From: CAYQQQ01 sp964420125
Lineage (GTDB): Bacteria > Actinomycetota > Acidimicrobiia > Acidimicrobiales > Microtrichaceae
DNA: 14,259 nucleotides
NCBI GenBank assembly: GCA_964420125.1
Contig: CAYQQQ010000042.1
Location: 1-14,259, forward strand
Direction of reading: 5' to 3'
The notes below the pieces were generated by a model. The model did not search any database. It saw only the letters and a list, made by a program, of their open reading frames with translations, and was not told where the DNA came from. The stretch's first letter is position 1; each line of letters starts with the position of its first letter. A program made the translations under genes and the position numbers. Positions 8,460-14,259 of the stretch are shown piece after piece.

Positions 8460-9680
8460 TCAGCTCGACGACTGGTCCGGGTCCGGTCGCCCCACCAGGT
8501 CCTGCATCGGAGCGACGGCGACGTCGATGGTCTTCTTGAGCCGGTGCCGGTAGTGGACCTCGACCATGCGAGTGGTCGTGTGGCCGAGCAGGTCGGCCAG
8601 CTCGTGATTGGGCACCCCTGCGTCCGACAGAAGGCTCGCCGCCGTGTGGCGCAGGTCGTAGGGGGCCAGGTGGCCGATGCCGGCCGCCCTCGCAAGCTCC
8701 TTGATGAGTCGTCGGTAGTTGGACGGGTCGATCGGGGTGCCGGCGGTCGTCGTGAACACCAGTTCGCTCCATGGCCCGGGCCGGCGCTGTGAACGTTCCA
8801 CATCGTCGCGGTCGTCCCGCAGCACCCGCACGGCGCCGACCACCGCTGGCGGAAGGTTGAGCGTCCGGACGCTGGTCGCTGTCTTCGGCTCGCCGATGTG
8901 ACGGTGATCGTCCCGGCCCTTCCACGCCCGTCGGACGGTGAGCAGGCCGGCGTCCAGATCGACGTCCTCCCAGTGCAGCGCAAGCAGCTCCCCCGGTCGG
9001 AGGCCGGCGCACAGCGCAGTGAGCACGAGCGCCCGCTGCGGATGGCCGTCGAGGGCGTGCACCAGACGGCGAGCTTCGTCGGGGTCGAGCGCCCGAGGAA
9101 CCCGCCGCCGTCGTGCCGTTGCTTCCTTGAAGACGCGTGCGGGAGGGAGCTCGGAGAACGCCGCCGGGTCCCATGTGCAGACCCGGCGTCGGACGCCCCA
9201 GCGGAACACCTGGGACAAGGTGTTGCGGGTACGGCGCACCACGGAGCTGGAGTACCCACGTCGGGCCCGCTCCAGGAGGAAGCGGTCGACGTCATCGGCC
9301 GTGACGGTGCGCAACCGGTGCGATCCGATGCCGGGGACGATGTGGTGGTCGATCACGTATCGGTATGTGTCCCACATCGGAGACCCTTCCGGGTGACGCG
9401 CCTCGACCGCAGTGGTGATCCAGCGTTCGGCGAGCTCACCGATGGTCTGGGTGCCTGGGGCCGTGCCCGGTCGACCCTCGTGTTGCTGTCGGAGCGCCCG
9501 AAGCTTGGCCGCGACGTCCCCCTTGGTCCGCCCGACGACCTTCCGGCGCAGACGCCGACCGTCGGGACCGAACCCCAGGTCGAGCTGGCCGACCCACCGT
9601 CCGCGCTCGTCGTCGTAGTAAACGGTCCCGTCCCCACGACCTCGTCGGCTCACCGGGAGCCCCGAGCCCATCGTCGACAT
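8460..9680 (-). CDS. int: Tyrosine recombinase / site-specific integrase
   Basis: The product is a complete 406-residue tyrosine recombinase that catalyses integration and excision of the surrounding element. An arm-type DNA-binding domain occupies about 13-65 (GDGTVYYDDERGRW, RRLRRKVVGRTK). The SAM-like core-binding domain spans about 76-175. The catalytic domain runs from about 195 to 395, with Arg228 (AGLRPGELLAL), Lys266 (GEPKTATSVR), Arg344 in APYDLRHTAAS, His367 (LLGHTTT) and nucleophile Tyr377 (VHYRH). The His usually found three residues before the second Arg is Tyr341 here. The ATG at 9680 is followed by a second ATG three codons later; neither has a strong Shine-Dalgarno. The gene reads toward tRNA-Ala and lies behind the excisionase-like gene with 109 bases between them, the usual order in actinobacterial integrative elements and prophages. 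Confidence 0.94.
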   Translation of the reverse strand: MSTMGSGLPVSRRGRGDGTVYYDDERGRWVGQLDLGFGPDGRRLRRKVVGRTKGDVAAKLRALRQQHEGRPGTAPGTQTIGELAERWITTAVEARHPEGSPMWDTYRYVIDHHIVPGIGSHRLRTVTADDVDRFLLERARRGYSSSVVRRTRNTLSQVFRWGVRRRVCTWDPAAFSELPPARVFKEATARRRRVPRALDPDEARRLVHALDGHPQRALVLTALCAGLRPGELLALHWEDVDLDAGLLTVRRAWKGRDDHRHIGEPKTATSVRTLNLPPAVVGAVRVLRDDRDDVERSQRRPGPWSELVFTTTAGTPIDPSNYRRLIKELARAAGIGHLAPYDLRHTAASLLSDAGVPNHELADLLGHTTTRMVEVHYRHRLKKTIDVAVAPMQDLVGRPDPDQSSS

Positions 9681-9789
9681 GCGCGCATCACGACCTGCCC
9701 CGAACGAAGGAGGCCGGAGCGCAATCGATCGTGACGGCTGCGGCGATCCGCCACCGTCCGGACGAAGCCGACGTGGCGTGCGGCGGACA

Positions 9790-10005
9790 CTACCGGTCGA
9801 CCCTGACCGTCTGGGTGAGTGTCCGTTGACGTTCGACGAAGTCCTCGACCGCGGTCACCGGGACGCGCATCACGGACCCGACCCGGACGACCTCGAGCTC
9901 GCCCTCGGCGATGAGCTGGTAGGTCAGGGACCGGCCGACTCCCAGGAGACGGGCGGCATCGGGAATGCGCAGGAGGAGCGGCGGAAGATCGAAGTGCGGT
10001 TCCAC
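9790..10005 (-). CDS. Excisionase-like helix-turn-helix protein
   Basis: The product is a 71-residue DNA-binding protein of the excisionase/MerR-like HTH family. The core reads LLRIPDAARLLGVGRSLTYQLI (helix-turn-helix) followed by GELEVVRVGSVMRVPVTAVEDFVER, the wing and last helix typical of the family. Such proteins bend DNA at the attachment site and steer the integrase toward excision, or act as small regulators. It starts at a GTG. No Shine-Dalgarno is visible, but a possible -10 (TTAGCT on the minus strand, 10016-10011) lies five bases upstream. It precedes int on the same strand and is divergent from the UPF0158 gene, with a dyad in the gap. Confidence 0.85.
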   Translation of the reverse strand: MEPHFDLPPLLLRIPDAARLLGVGRSLTYQLIAEGELEVVRVGSVMRVPVTAVEDFVERQRTLTQTVRVDR

Positions 10006-10035
10006 ATTCGAGCTAAGCGCGCGGGGATCTCGAAT
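10006..10035. promoter_or_regulatory. Dyad in the xis / UPF0158 divergent control region
   Basis: ATTCGAG (10006-10012) and CTCGAAT (10029-10035) are perfect inverted seven-base arms with a 16-base spacer. The left arm abuts the GTG of the excisionase-like gene and overlaps its possible -10, while the right arm lies 26 bases before the opposite ATG. This suits an operator for the HTH protein or another regulator controlling both directions. Confidence 0.45.
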
Positions 10036-10061
10036 CTCACTGATCCGCGAGACTCCTGGTG

Positions 10062-10757
10062 ATGCGAGACGAACTCCGACGGACGCTTCGGGGGGCGACC
10101 CACCGTGGTGGCGGGGCAGAGGTGGTCGCGGCCTTGTCTGATGTCGATGTCCGGGACTACCTGCAATTGGCGGGCGGTGGTGTGCTCACTGCACTGGCCC
10201 AGGAGGTCGACAACTCGGCCGAGGTCGCCGAGCGGTTCACCGCGGCGTTGCATGAGCGTGGGTGGAAGGGTGACGAGAACCTGGCGGCGGAACTCGAGGC
10301 TGCGCTCGGTCTCGCTGCGCCACCGCAACTGGTGGACCTGCCGGTTGACCTGGAAGCGCTGTCGGAGCTCAACGAGGACGCCCAGGGGGAAGGCGGTGCG
10401 ATCAACCTTCGCAGCGGTGAGGTGTGGCCGATGCTGGTGTTCGACTACGCCGAGGAGACCGGTGAGGAAGCACCCGACCTGGAGGATCAGGACGAGTGGT
10501 TGCTGGTCCACAGCGGCGGGTCCCGGCCCGGCTACCGGGACATGGAGGTGTTCATCGCAACGGTGGCGGATCCGGCAATGGTCGACCGGCTGTCGATCGC
10601 CATCAGCGGACGAGGCGCGTTCGAACGCTTCCGTGGGGTTCTGCAACGTGACGAGGACCTGTTCGGCCGTTGGTACGGGTTCTCCGAGGAACGACTCCTC
10701 GGTCGTGCTCGGGCCTGGCTCGCTGATGCCGGGTATCGACCACGACCCCGTCGCTGA
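10062..10757 (+). CDS. UPF0158-family protein
   Basis: The product has 231 residues. From about 93 on it matches the UPF0158 family pattern: DLPVDLEAL, GGAINLRSGEVW (111-122), GYRDMEVFIATVADPAMVDRL (157-177), the hallmark AISGRGAFERFRGVL (180-194), and WYGFSEERLLGRARAWL (204-220). The family has no established biochemical function. The first 90 residues look like an added alpha-helical domain and are not recognised. A GTG at 10059 is an in-frame start one codon earlier. No Shine-Dalgarno is seen. Its place, divergent from the excisionase-like gene and 56 bases away, suggests that it belongs to the mobile element as cargo or as part of its control, which is inference. No membrane segment is present. 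Confidence 0.82.
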   Translation: MRDELRRTLRGATHRGGGAEVVAALSDVDVRDYLQLAGGGVLTALAQEVDNSAEVAERFTAALHERGWKGDENLAAELEAALGLAAPPQLVDLPVDLEALSELNEDAQGEGGAINLRSGEVWPMLVFDYAEETGEEAPDLEDQDEWLLVHSGGSRPGYRDMEVFIATVADPAMVDRLSIAISGRGAFERFRGVLQRDEDLFGRWYGFSEERLLGRARAWLADAGYRPRPRR

Positions 10758-10821
10758 TCGTGTCTGCCCGCCACGTCAACGGGCTCAAGGTCGTTTCGCG
10801 AACGGCGACACCGCACGCCCC

Positions 10822-10846
10822 GCTTGTTGCGCCTTGCGCAACAAGC
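10822..10846 (+). terminator. 11-bp perfect stem-loop after the UPF0158 gene
   Basis: GCTTGTTGCGC and GCGCAACAAGC pair perfectly around a three-base CTT loop, 64 bases after the UPF0158 stop. It is the tightest hairpin in the window. No T-run follows, so it may be a non-canonical terminator, an mRNA-stabilising structure or a protein-binding dyad. Confidence 0.45.
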
Positions 10847-10869
10847 CAGTCTGTGCCGATCCCTGACCA

Positions 10870-10885
10870 CGGCTCCTGAGAGCCG
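10870..10885 (+). repeat. Second hairpin after the UPF0158 gene
   Basis: CGGCTC and GAGCCG form a six-base-pair stem with a CTGA tetraloop, 23 bases beyond the previous hairpin. The two may act together as a tandem terminator. Confidence 0.3.
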
Positions 10886-11344
10886 CTCGAAGGCACACAG
10901 CGGTGGATCGCCTGGCCGCAGGATCCACCTGCGAGGACGGCACGGTGACGCGCCGTTCGACAGTCGACACCCGCAGAGAGCGGGCGCGTGAGCTCGCGGA
11001 GTCCCTTCGCTCGCAGCCATGGGCCCGCCGGCGGGAAGGCCCCGGGGCACCGTGGTGCAAGTGCGTCGCACCGGATGGCACCTGACCACCCGACCACCTT
11101 GGATCGCCCCGACGCTGCTCGTGACTGGGACGGCGTCCCGCACCACAGCGTGGGTCTCATCCACGCTCGGACAGGTGGGCCGCTCGACGTCGGGGGTCAG
11201 CAACGACCTCCAAGCCACCACCTCCCCGACCCGAGCCCGAGCCCGCTGACAGGAGCCCAGCCCGCTGCCCACGATCCGGCCCATCCGCGGGCCCGCGACC
11301 CTCGTCAAGGCGAGTCCCGGATTGGCGCGTGCGTCAGGCCCAGA

Positions 11345-11391
11345 TGGTCAGCCCTGACCAGCCCTGACCGTACGATGGTCACCCCTGACCA
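11345..11391. promoter_or_regulatory. Paired TGGTCA/TGACCA operator-like palindromes
   Basis: TGGTCAGCCCTGACCA (11345-11360) and TGGTCACCCCTGACCA (11376-11391) are two near-identical 16-base dyads that differ at one base and start 31 bases apart, about three helical turns. Between them is a further half site within a direct repeat of AGCCCTGACC (11350-11359 and 11360-11369). The hexamer TACGAT (11371-11376) between them could be a -10. The layout resembles a promoter with two operators, or iterons. Confidence 0.55.
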
Positions 11392-11396
11392 TTCCG

Positions 11397-11413
11397 TGGT
11401 GCTCCGAACACCA
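11397..11413. repeat. Inverted repeat TGGTG/CACCA
   Basis: TGGTG and CACCA flank the seven bases CTCCGAA, immediately after the two operator-like palindromes. Confidence 0.3.
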
Positions 11414-11415
11414 GA

Positions 11416-11433
11416 TTGACCTTCAGCGGTCAA
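11416..11433. promoter_or_regulatory. Inverted repeat TTGACC/GGTCAA
   Basis: TTGACC (11416-11421) and GGTCAA (11428-11433) are perfect arms around TTCAGC. They share the TGACC half-site with the two palindromes upstream, so one regulator may bind all of them. Confidence 0.4.
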
Positions 11434-11520
11434 CTCTCCTGCTGGCGCCGACCGTTCAGGAGACCGGCAGATAGTGGCCGGAGCCGGTAGGTAGCGGCAC
11501 GTGGCCTCCGCCGTTCTCGG

Positions 11521-11553
11521 AGAGGTTTTCGTTGCCTGCCGACGGAAACCTCT
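11521..11553. repeat. Inverted repeat AGAGGTTT/AAACCTCT
   Basis: Eight perfect pairs, then one mismatch and two more pairs, enclose an 11-base loop (GGTTTTCG against CGGAAACC). It can form an RNA hairpin or bind a dimeric protein. Confidence 0.4.
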
Positions 11554-11569
11554 GCACGTTCGGCCGGTC

Positions 11570-11587
11570 ACGTCACCGCGGTGACGT
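11570..11587. promoter_or_regulatory. 18-bp perfect palindrome
   Basis: ACGTCACCGCGGTGACGT is a perfect palindrome with no central spacer. Such uninterrupted dyads are usual binding sites of dimeric regulators. No gene starts at once downstream: the next start is at 11771. Confidence 0.5.
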
Positions 11588-11614
11588 CCCAGGCCCTGGT
11601 CCGACTTCCTTCGC

Positions 11615-11661
11615 TGCGTCGTTGTGCGACTCTCACCGGGCCGTTGTCGCACGACGACGCA
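11615..11661. repeat. 16-bp stem-loop
   Basis: TGCGTCGTTGTGCGAC (11615-11630) pairs with GTCGCACGACGACGCA (11646-11661) in 15 of 16 positions. The odd pair is a T-G wobble. The loop has 15 bases. It is the longest stem in the window and is not followed by a T-tract. Confidence 0.5.
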
Positions 11662-11754
11662 CACGAGACCGGCCCCGGTCTCGGCGGATGCGACCCGGCG
11701 GCTATTGCTGGAAGCACGTTGATGCCGCCCCACGGCAGTCGCCACCAGGGTCGG

Positions 11755-11760
11755 TACGGT
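11755..11760 (+). promoter_or_regulatory. -10 hexamer TACGGT of the PH-domain gene
   Basis: TACGGT ends ten bases before the ATG at 11771, fitting a leaderless or very short-leader transcript. It favours ATG over the in-frame GTG at 11759, which overlaps the hexamer. Confidence 0.4.
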
Positions 11761-11770
11761 GGACCCGGCA

Positions 11771-12238
11771 ATGGCCAGGACCAAGCGCTGTCGCGTGCGA
11801 GCCCGCGGGATTCTCATCTGGGAACTCCGGCTGCTTGCGGTCAGTGTCGCCTTGATACCAGTTCAATGGTTCGACGGACCTGGGTTGTGGCTCATGTGGA
11901 CGGCAGCCGTTGCAGGCTTCGGTTGGACCCTTCGGCCGGCGGTCTCGGCTTCGCCCGAGGGTCTCACCATACGGAGCACCATGGGAAAGACCTGGATACC
12001 TCGCGAGCAGATCCGGTCGCTCACCGTGGACTCGGAGGAGGTGTGGATCTACGAGACGATCGAACTCCAGGTGATCCGCCGCGGGCAACCACCGGTTCGG
12101 GTGCCGTGGGTGGCGTGGGTTCCGATGTTCAAGGTCTCGTCCCCACGTCCCGGGGCCCGCGGACTGACCTGGTCCCAGCAACGCATTGTCGACCGGCTGG
12201 CCATAGCCCTGAACCTGGAACATGAAGGCACGTGGTAG
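11771..12238 (+). CDS. Small membrane protein with bacterial PH-like domain
   Basis: The product has 155 residues. A basic N-terminus (ARTKRCRVRARG) precedes two close hydrophobic segments at about 13-31 and 36-53. A compact domain follows that resembles bacterial PH domains of the type found in actinobacterial membrane proteins: SPEGLTIRSTMGKTWIPREQIRSL, then strands ending in RVPWVAW. The C-terminal part (GLTWSQQRIVDRLAIALNLE) looks like a helix. No enzyme function is expected; a membrane-associated scaffold or sensor role would be a guess. An in-frame GTG at 11759 is possible. The three-helix membrane protein gene follows on the same strand. The gene lies right of the dyad-rich region, so it may be element cargo or chromosome. 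Confidence 0.72.
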   Translation: MARTKRCRVRARGILIWELRLLAVSVALIPVQWFDGPGLWLMWTAAVAGFGWTLRPAVSASPEGLTIRSTMGKTWIPREQIRSLTVDSEEVWIYETIELQVIRRGQPPVRVPWVAWVPMFKVSSPRPGARGLTWSQQRIVDRLAIALNLEHEGTW

Positions 12239-12350
12239 TGCCGGCTACGGCCCGGTCCGGGTGCCGCCCGGACTGTCCATGGAGCCAGATCCTCACGCCC
12301 TGAGGCGGCGGCGAAAGGCAGGGCCGACTCCTTCATGGAAGGCTTTCGGG

Positions 12351-12707
12351 ATGTCCGGAGACGTGACCCCGATGCCGGTCGACGATGCGTTTCCGATCTA
12401 CCTAGTGGTCGTGGCCGTGTTCGACGGTCTCCTGGCTCTTCTCGGTCCGGTCGCGATCGCGTTGAACATGTCCAGGCTGGAGGACCAGTTCGAGGTCGTT
12501 GGTTCTGGAGGCGACTACTCGGCGGTCTGGGCAGGGTGGGTTGTCGGTATCGGAGTGTGGGTGGCGGGCTTGGTTCGCACCATCGGATCGGGAAGCTCGA
12601 CCCTGACTCGAAAGGCGCTGTTCTGGTGGACCCTGGCGTTCTCGGCGCTGCAGGTTGGTGTGTTCGTCGCGATGTACCTGCTCTCGCCGCGGGAACCGTG
12701 GAGTTGA
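12351..12707 (+). CDS. Three-helix membrane protein, function unknown
   Basis: From the ATG at 12351 the product has 118 residues and three hydrophobic helices at about 13-37 (FPIYLVVVAVFDGLLALLGP), 57-77 and 87-110. It ends in SPREPWS. The chosen start has GGAAGG eight bases upstream and places a short polar N-terminus before the first helix. In-frame ATGs at 12279 and 12222 would add 24 or 43 residues, mostly basic and Pro-rich; the one at 12222 would overlap the preceding gene by 17 bases. I do not recognise the family. It probably shares a transcript with the PH-domain gene. It is convergent with the next gene after 86 bases. Confidence 0.65.
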   Translation: MSGDVTPMPVDDAFPIYLVVVAVFDGLLALLGPVAIALNMSRLEDQFEVVGSGGDYSAVWAGWVVGIGVWVAGLVRTIGSGSSTLTRKALFWWTLAFSALQVGVFVAMYLLSPREPWS

Positions 12708-12793
12708 CTTTGGCGAGTCGGTAGAAGGATCACTCCGGTCGGGCGGCACGGCGTGAAGTGCCGGCTGTCCCTCACGCGTCCGGCTCGTTCCGG

Positions 12794-13447
12794 TCACGGC
12801 AGTGCAGAAGCGACCCAGCGGTCGAAGCACGCAAGCGTTGGACCGTCCGTGGGGGCAGTCGCAGGCCCGGACTCGGCGTCGGACGCTGATTCTGCGAAGA
12901 CTCGCAGCTCGAACCGAGGCGGGTTGTGCTCGCCGAGCTCCCAGGTGGCGAGGTGCGCCTGGGCGGATTGGCTCGGAGCCGTCCAAGCGAGCATCGAGCA
13001 GTTGCTGTCCGGTTGATCCCCAGTACCGGGAGAGGACCTTGCACGCCACCCCGAGCCCGTGAACGCAGCGTCGAGGGACCGAGCGATCTTCCCCATCTCC
13101 TCAGCGGTGAGTTCGTCACAGGAGAACTCTGCGTACGAGGACGCGTCCCGGAAGTCCATTTCAGGGAGCAATCCACCCTCTCGGGGCGGGTCCGCTGCGG
13201 TGGTGCGTACAACGGCATCGCAGCCTTCCGGCACGAGAGGAGGCAGCAGCTCCTCGAGCACGGCTCGCGCCGGCCCTGGGTCGGCCACGAACCCTTTCGG
13301 GGAGACCTCGGTTCCCAGAACGACTCGATTGCAGGCCTCGATGCCGAGCGTTCCGGCGGCCGCGAGGGCGACAACGAGCACCACCAGACCGGCGCCTCGA
13401 ATCAGCCGATTCAGCGGCGCGCCGTCCTCCCGACCGAGAGCTCCCAC
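12794..13447 (-). CDS. Membrane-anchored or secreted protein, function unknown
   Basis: The product has 217 residues. One hydrophobic segment at about 17-36 (GAGLVVLVVALAAAGTLG) anchors or exports it, and Cys39 follows closely, but the preceding residues do not make a good lipobox. The rest is a soluble acidic domain of mixed helix and strand with several Cys residues (LVPEGCDAV, AEFSCDEL, DSNCSML, TLACFDRW) that may form disulfides outside the cell. No known family is recognised. The start is a GTG at 13447 without a clear Shine-Dalgarno. A four-helix membrane protein gene lies 87 bases upstream on the same strand, so the two may be cotranscribed. Confidence 0.68.
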   Translation of the reverse strand: MGALGREDGAPLNRLIRGAGLVVLVVALAAAGTLGIEACNRVVLGTEVSPKGFVADPGPARAVLEELLPPLVPEGCDAVVRTTAADPPREGGLLPEMDFRDASSYAEFSCDELTAEEMGKIARSLDAAFTGSGWRARSSPGTGDQPDSNCSMLAWTAPSQSAQAHLATWELGEHNPPRFELRVFAESASDAESGPATAPTDGPTLACFDRWVASALP

Positions 13448-13534
13448 CTCAAGAAGATGCCATCCTCAGCCCGGCTCACGCTGGCACAGCCTCCCCGCAT
13501 CCAACGCCACGACGATCGCGGAGAAGTGCCGGCT

Positions 13535-14113
13535 CTACTTCGTCGGCGGGTCTGCGCCTTCGGCGGCTACTGCAGCTGCGATCCGTGCCGCCAGCCAGCA
13601 CAACGCTCCTTGTGCGACCAGGATCGTGGCGTAGAAGCCGGCGAACGACGCGCCGCGGAACGGGTCGAAGACGTAGGCGTTCTCGTAGTACACGACGCCG
13701 ATCAACGGCGCGACCACCGAGCCGGAGAAGAGCAGCGGCCGCCAGCTGAAGGGGCGCCACCCCACTGCGGTGGCGACGGTGAGCGGGAACACCAGCCAGG
13801 TGACCGGGTACCACGGGGACTCCAGGATCTCGTTCTGGACACCGTCAGAGGTGGCCCGAAAGAGACCGGCGGCCAGTCCGGACATCAGCAGGAAGCCGCT
13901 CGCGATGAGCGCGTCGGCGACCTCGAGTCGGTGAGGTCGAAGCGCCCAGCGGCGGGGACGAGGGCGACGCTCTGCCCGCTCGAGCAGAGCCTTCGACCTC
14001 GGCCAGCCGGACAGGAGTCGACGGTCGTCGAAGAACTCTGCGTCGTCGGCGTCCCAGTCGTCGTCTGGCACACCCCCACTGATGCCTCCGAACCGGGCTC
14101 GGTGCCTGGTCAT
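13535..14113 (-). CDS. Four-helix membrane protein, function unknown
   Basis: From the ATG at 14113 the product has 192 residues. The N-terminal third is cytosolic-looking, with an acidic stretch (DDDWDADDAEFFDDRR) and then a basic one (RAERRPRPRRW). Four hydrophobic helices follow (VADALIASGFLLMSGLAAGLF, WLVFPLTVATAVGW, LLFSGSVVAPLIGVVYY, FAGFYATILVAQGALCWLAA). The end is AEGADPPTK. The start is uncertain: GGCGGA lies six bases before the ATG, and a TTG at 14203 would add 30 residues that look non-coding. I do not recognise the family. Between this start and the window end (146 bases) nothing else is evident. Confidence 0.68.
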   Translation of the reverse strand: MTRHRARFGGISGGVPDDDWDADDAEFFDDRRLLSGWPRSKALLERAERRPRPRRWALRPHRLEVADALIASGFLLMSGLAAGLFRATSDGVQNEILESPWYPVTWLVFPLTVATAVGWRPFSWRPLLFSGSVVAPLIGVVYYENAYVFDPFRGASFAGFYATILVAQGALCWLAARIAAAVAAEGADPPTK

Positions 14114-14259
14114 GCGGTGTCCGCCAGGAGGAGTCGAAGTCGCATGTGCACCCGACCAGCTTCGGTGGAGCCGCGACGGCGGTCCATGGGGGCTTGCCCT
14201 CAAATCCGGCTCTCCTGCTCGATCCGTGGGTCTGATCTGAGCGGGTGATGTAGCGCACG

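Larger units (their letters stand above)
10758..11754. other. Gene-poor stretch rich in inverted repeats
   Basis: Almost 1 kb separates the UPF0158 stop from the next convincing gene. Open frames are present on both strands, but none shows a recognisable domain, a plausible start signal or a convincing codon pattern. What stands out is a series of hairpins, palindromes and short direct repeats, listed separately. As part of a tRNA-linked element the region may be an origin, transfer or regulatory locus, or it may hold remnants of decayed genes. Confidence 0.5.

Noticed and set aside
8231..9295. Minus-strand open frame ending MGLEPTTPCLQSRCSSQLSYSP
   Set aside because: This tail is the antisense translation of the tRNA-Ala gene, a well-known spurious protein. 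The rest is a shadow of int.
10903..11085. Plus-strand open frame of 60 codons (RRERARELAESLRSQPWARR)
   Set aside because: Codon third positions are only moderately GC-rich, there is no start signal and no known domain, and hairpins lie within it. It could be a relic but cannot be supported as a gene.
11345..11433. CRISPR array
   Set aside because: The repeats are short dyads without regular spacers of 30 or more bases, and no cas genes are present.
11305..11817. Minus-strand open frame of 170 codons
   Set aside because: It runs across all the palindromes, has Arg/Thr/Ser-rich random-looking composition and overlaps the start of the PH-domain gene.
12926..14248. Plus-strand open frame of 440 codons
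   Set aside because: It is a shadow. The minus strand holds two proteins with clear hydrophobic segments in the same interval.
10758..14259. Right attachment site (second copy of the tRNA-Ala 3' half)
   Set aside because: I scanned by eye for TTCGAGTCCCATCAGCTCC and its parts and found no convincing copy. A short or diverged copy could have been missed.

Overview
The window is GC-rich throughout. It reads like a chromosomal segment of a high-GC actinobacterium, possibly of the Acidimicrobiia type. This placement is inferred from protein style: an RF3 with an NKWD G4 motif, an Rv1264-like class III cyclase, an LtrA-family membrane protein and a lipobox lipoprotein. Several genes carry a TANNNT -10 hexamer only 7 to 10 bases before the start codon, which suggests leaderless transcripts. 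No database search was possible.

Left part (1 to about 8320), ordinary chromosome. prfC (peptide chain release factor 3) is followed by a membrane-anchored PQQ-like beta-propeller protein on the + strand. Convergent with the latter, only 4 bases away, is a pyruvate-kinase-like gene that is broken: about 110 residues of the catalytic barrel are missing and the reading frame changes at the junction. A class III nucleotidyl cyclase with an Rv1264-type regulatory region and a two-repeat lipoprotein lie next on the - strand. They are only a few bases apart and probably form an operon. The lipoprotein is divergent from an LtrA-family membrane protein, which is followed by tRNA-Ala(UGC).

Middle part (about 8320 to 11750), mobile element. 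Directly behind the tRNA 3' end lie a tandem repeat, a complete tyrosine recombinase and a small excisionase-like HTH gene. A divergently transcribed UPF0158-family gene shares a 56-base control region with the excisionase, and a dyad lies in it. This is the usual layout of an integrative element inserted at a tRNA 3' end. No second attachment site was found in the window, so the right border is unknown. After the UPF0158 gene comes almost 1 kb without a convincing gene but dense in inverted repeats. These include an 11-bp hairpin, a cluster of TGACC/GGTCA dyads, an 18-bp perfect palindrome and a 16-bp stem-loop. It looks like a cis-acting control, replication or transfer region and is the most intriguing stretch here.

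Right part (11771 to 14259), unknown cargo or chromosome. A small two-helix membrane protein with a bacterial PH-like domain is followed by a three-helix membrane protein on the + strand. Convergent with them are a membrane-anchored Cys-containing protein and a four-helix membrane protein. None has a function I can name with confidence.
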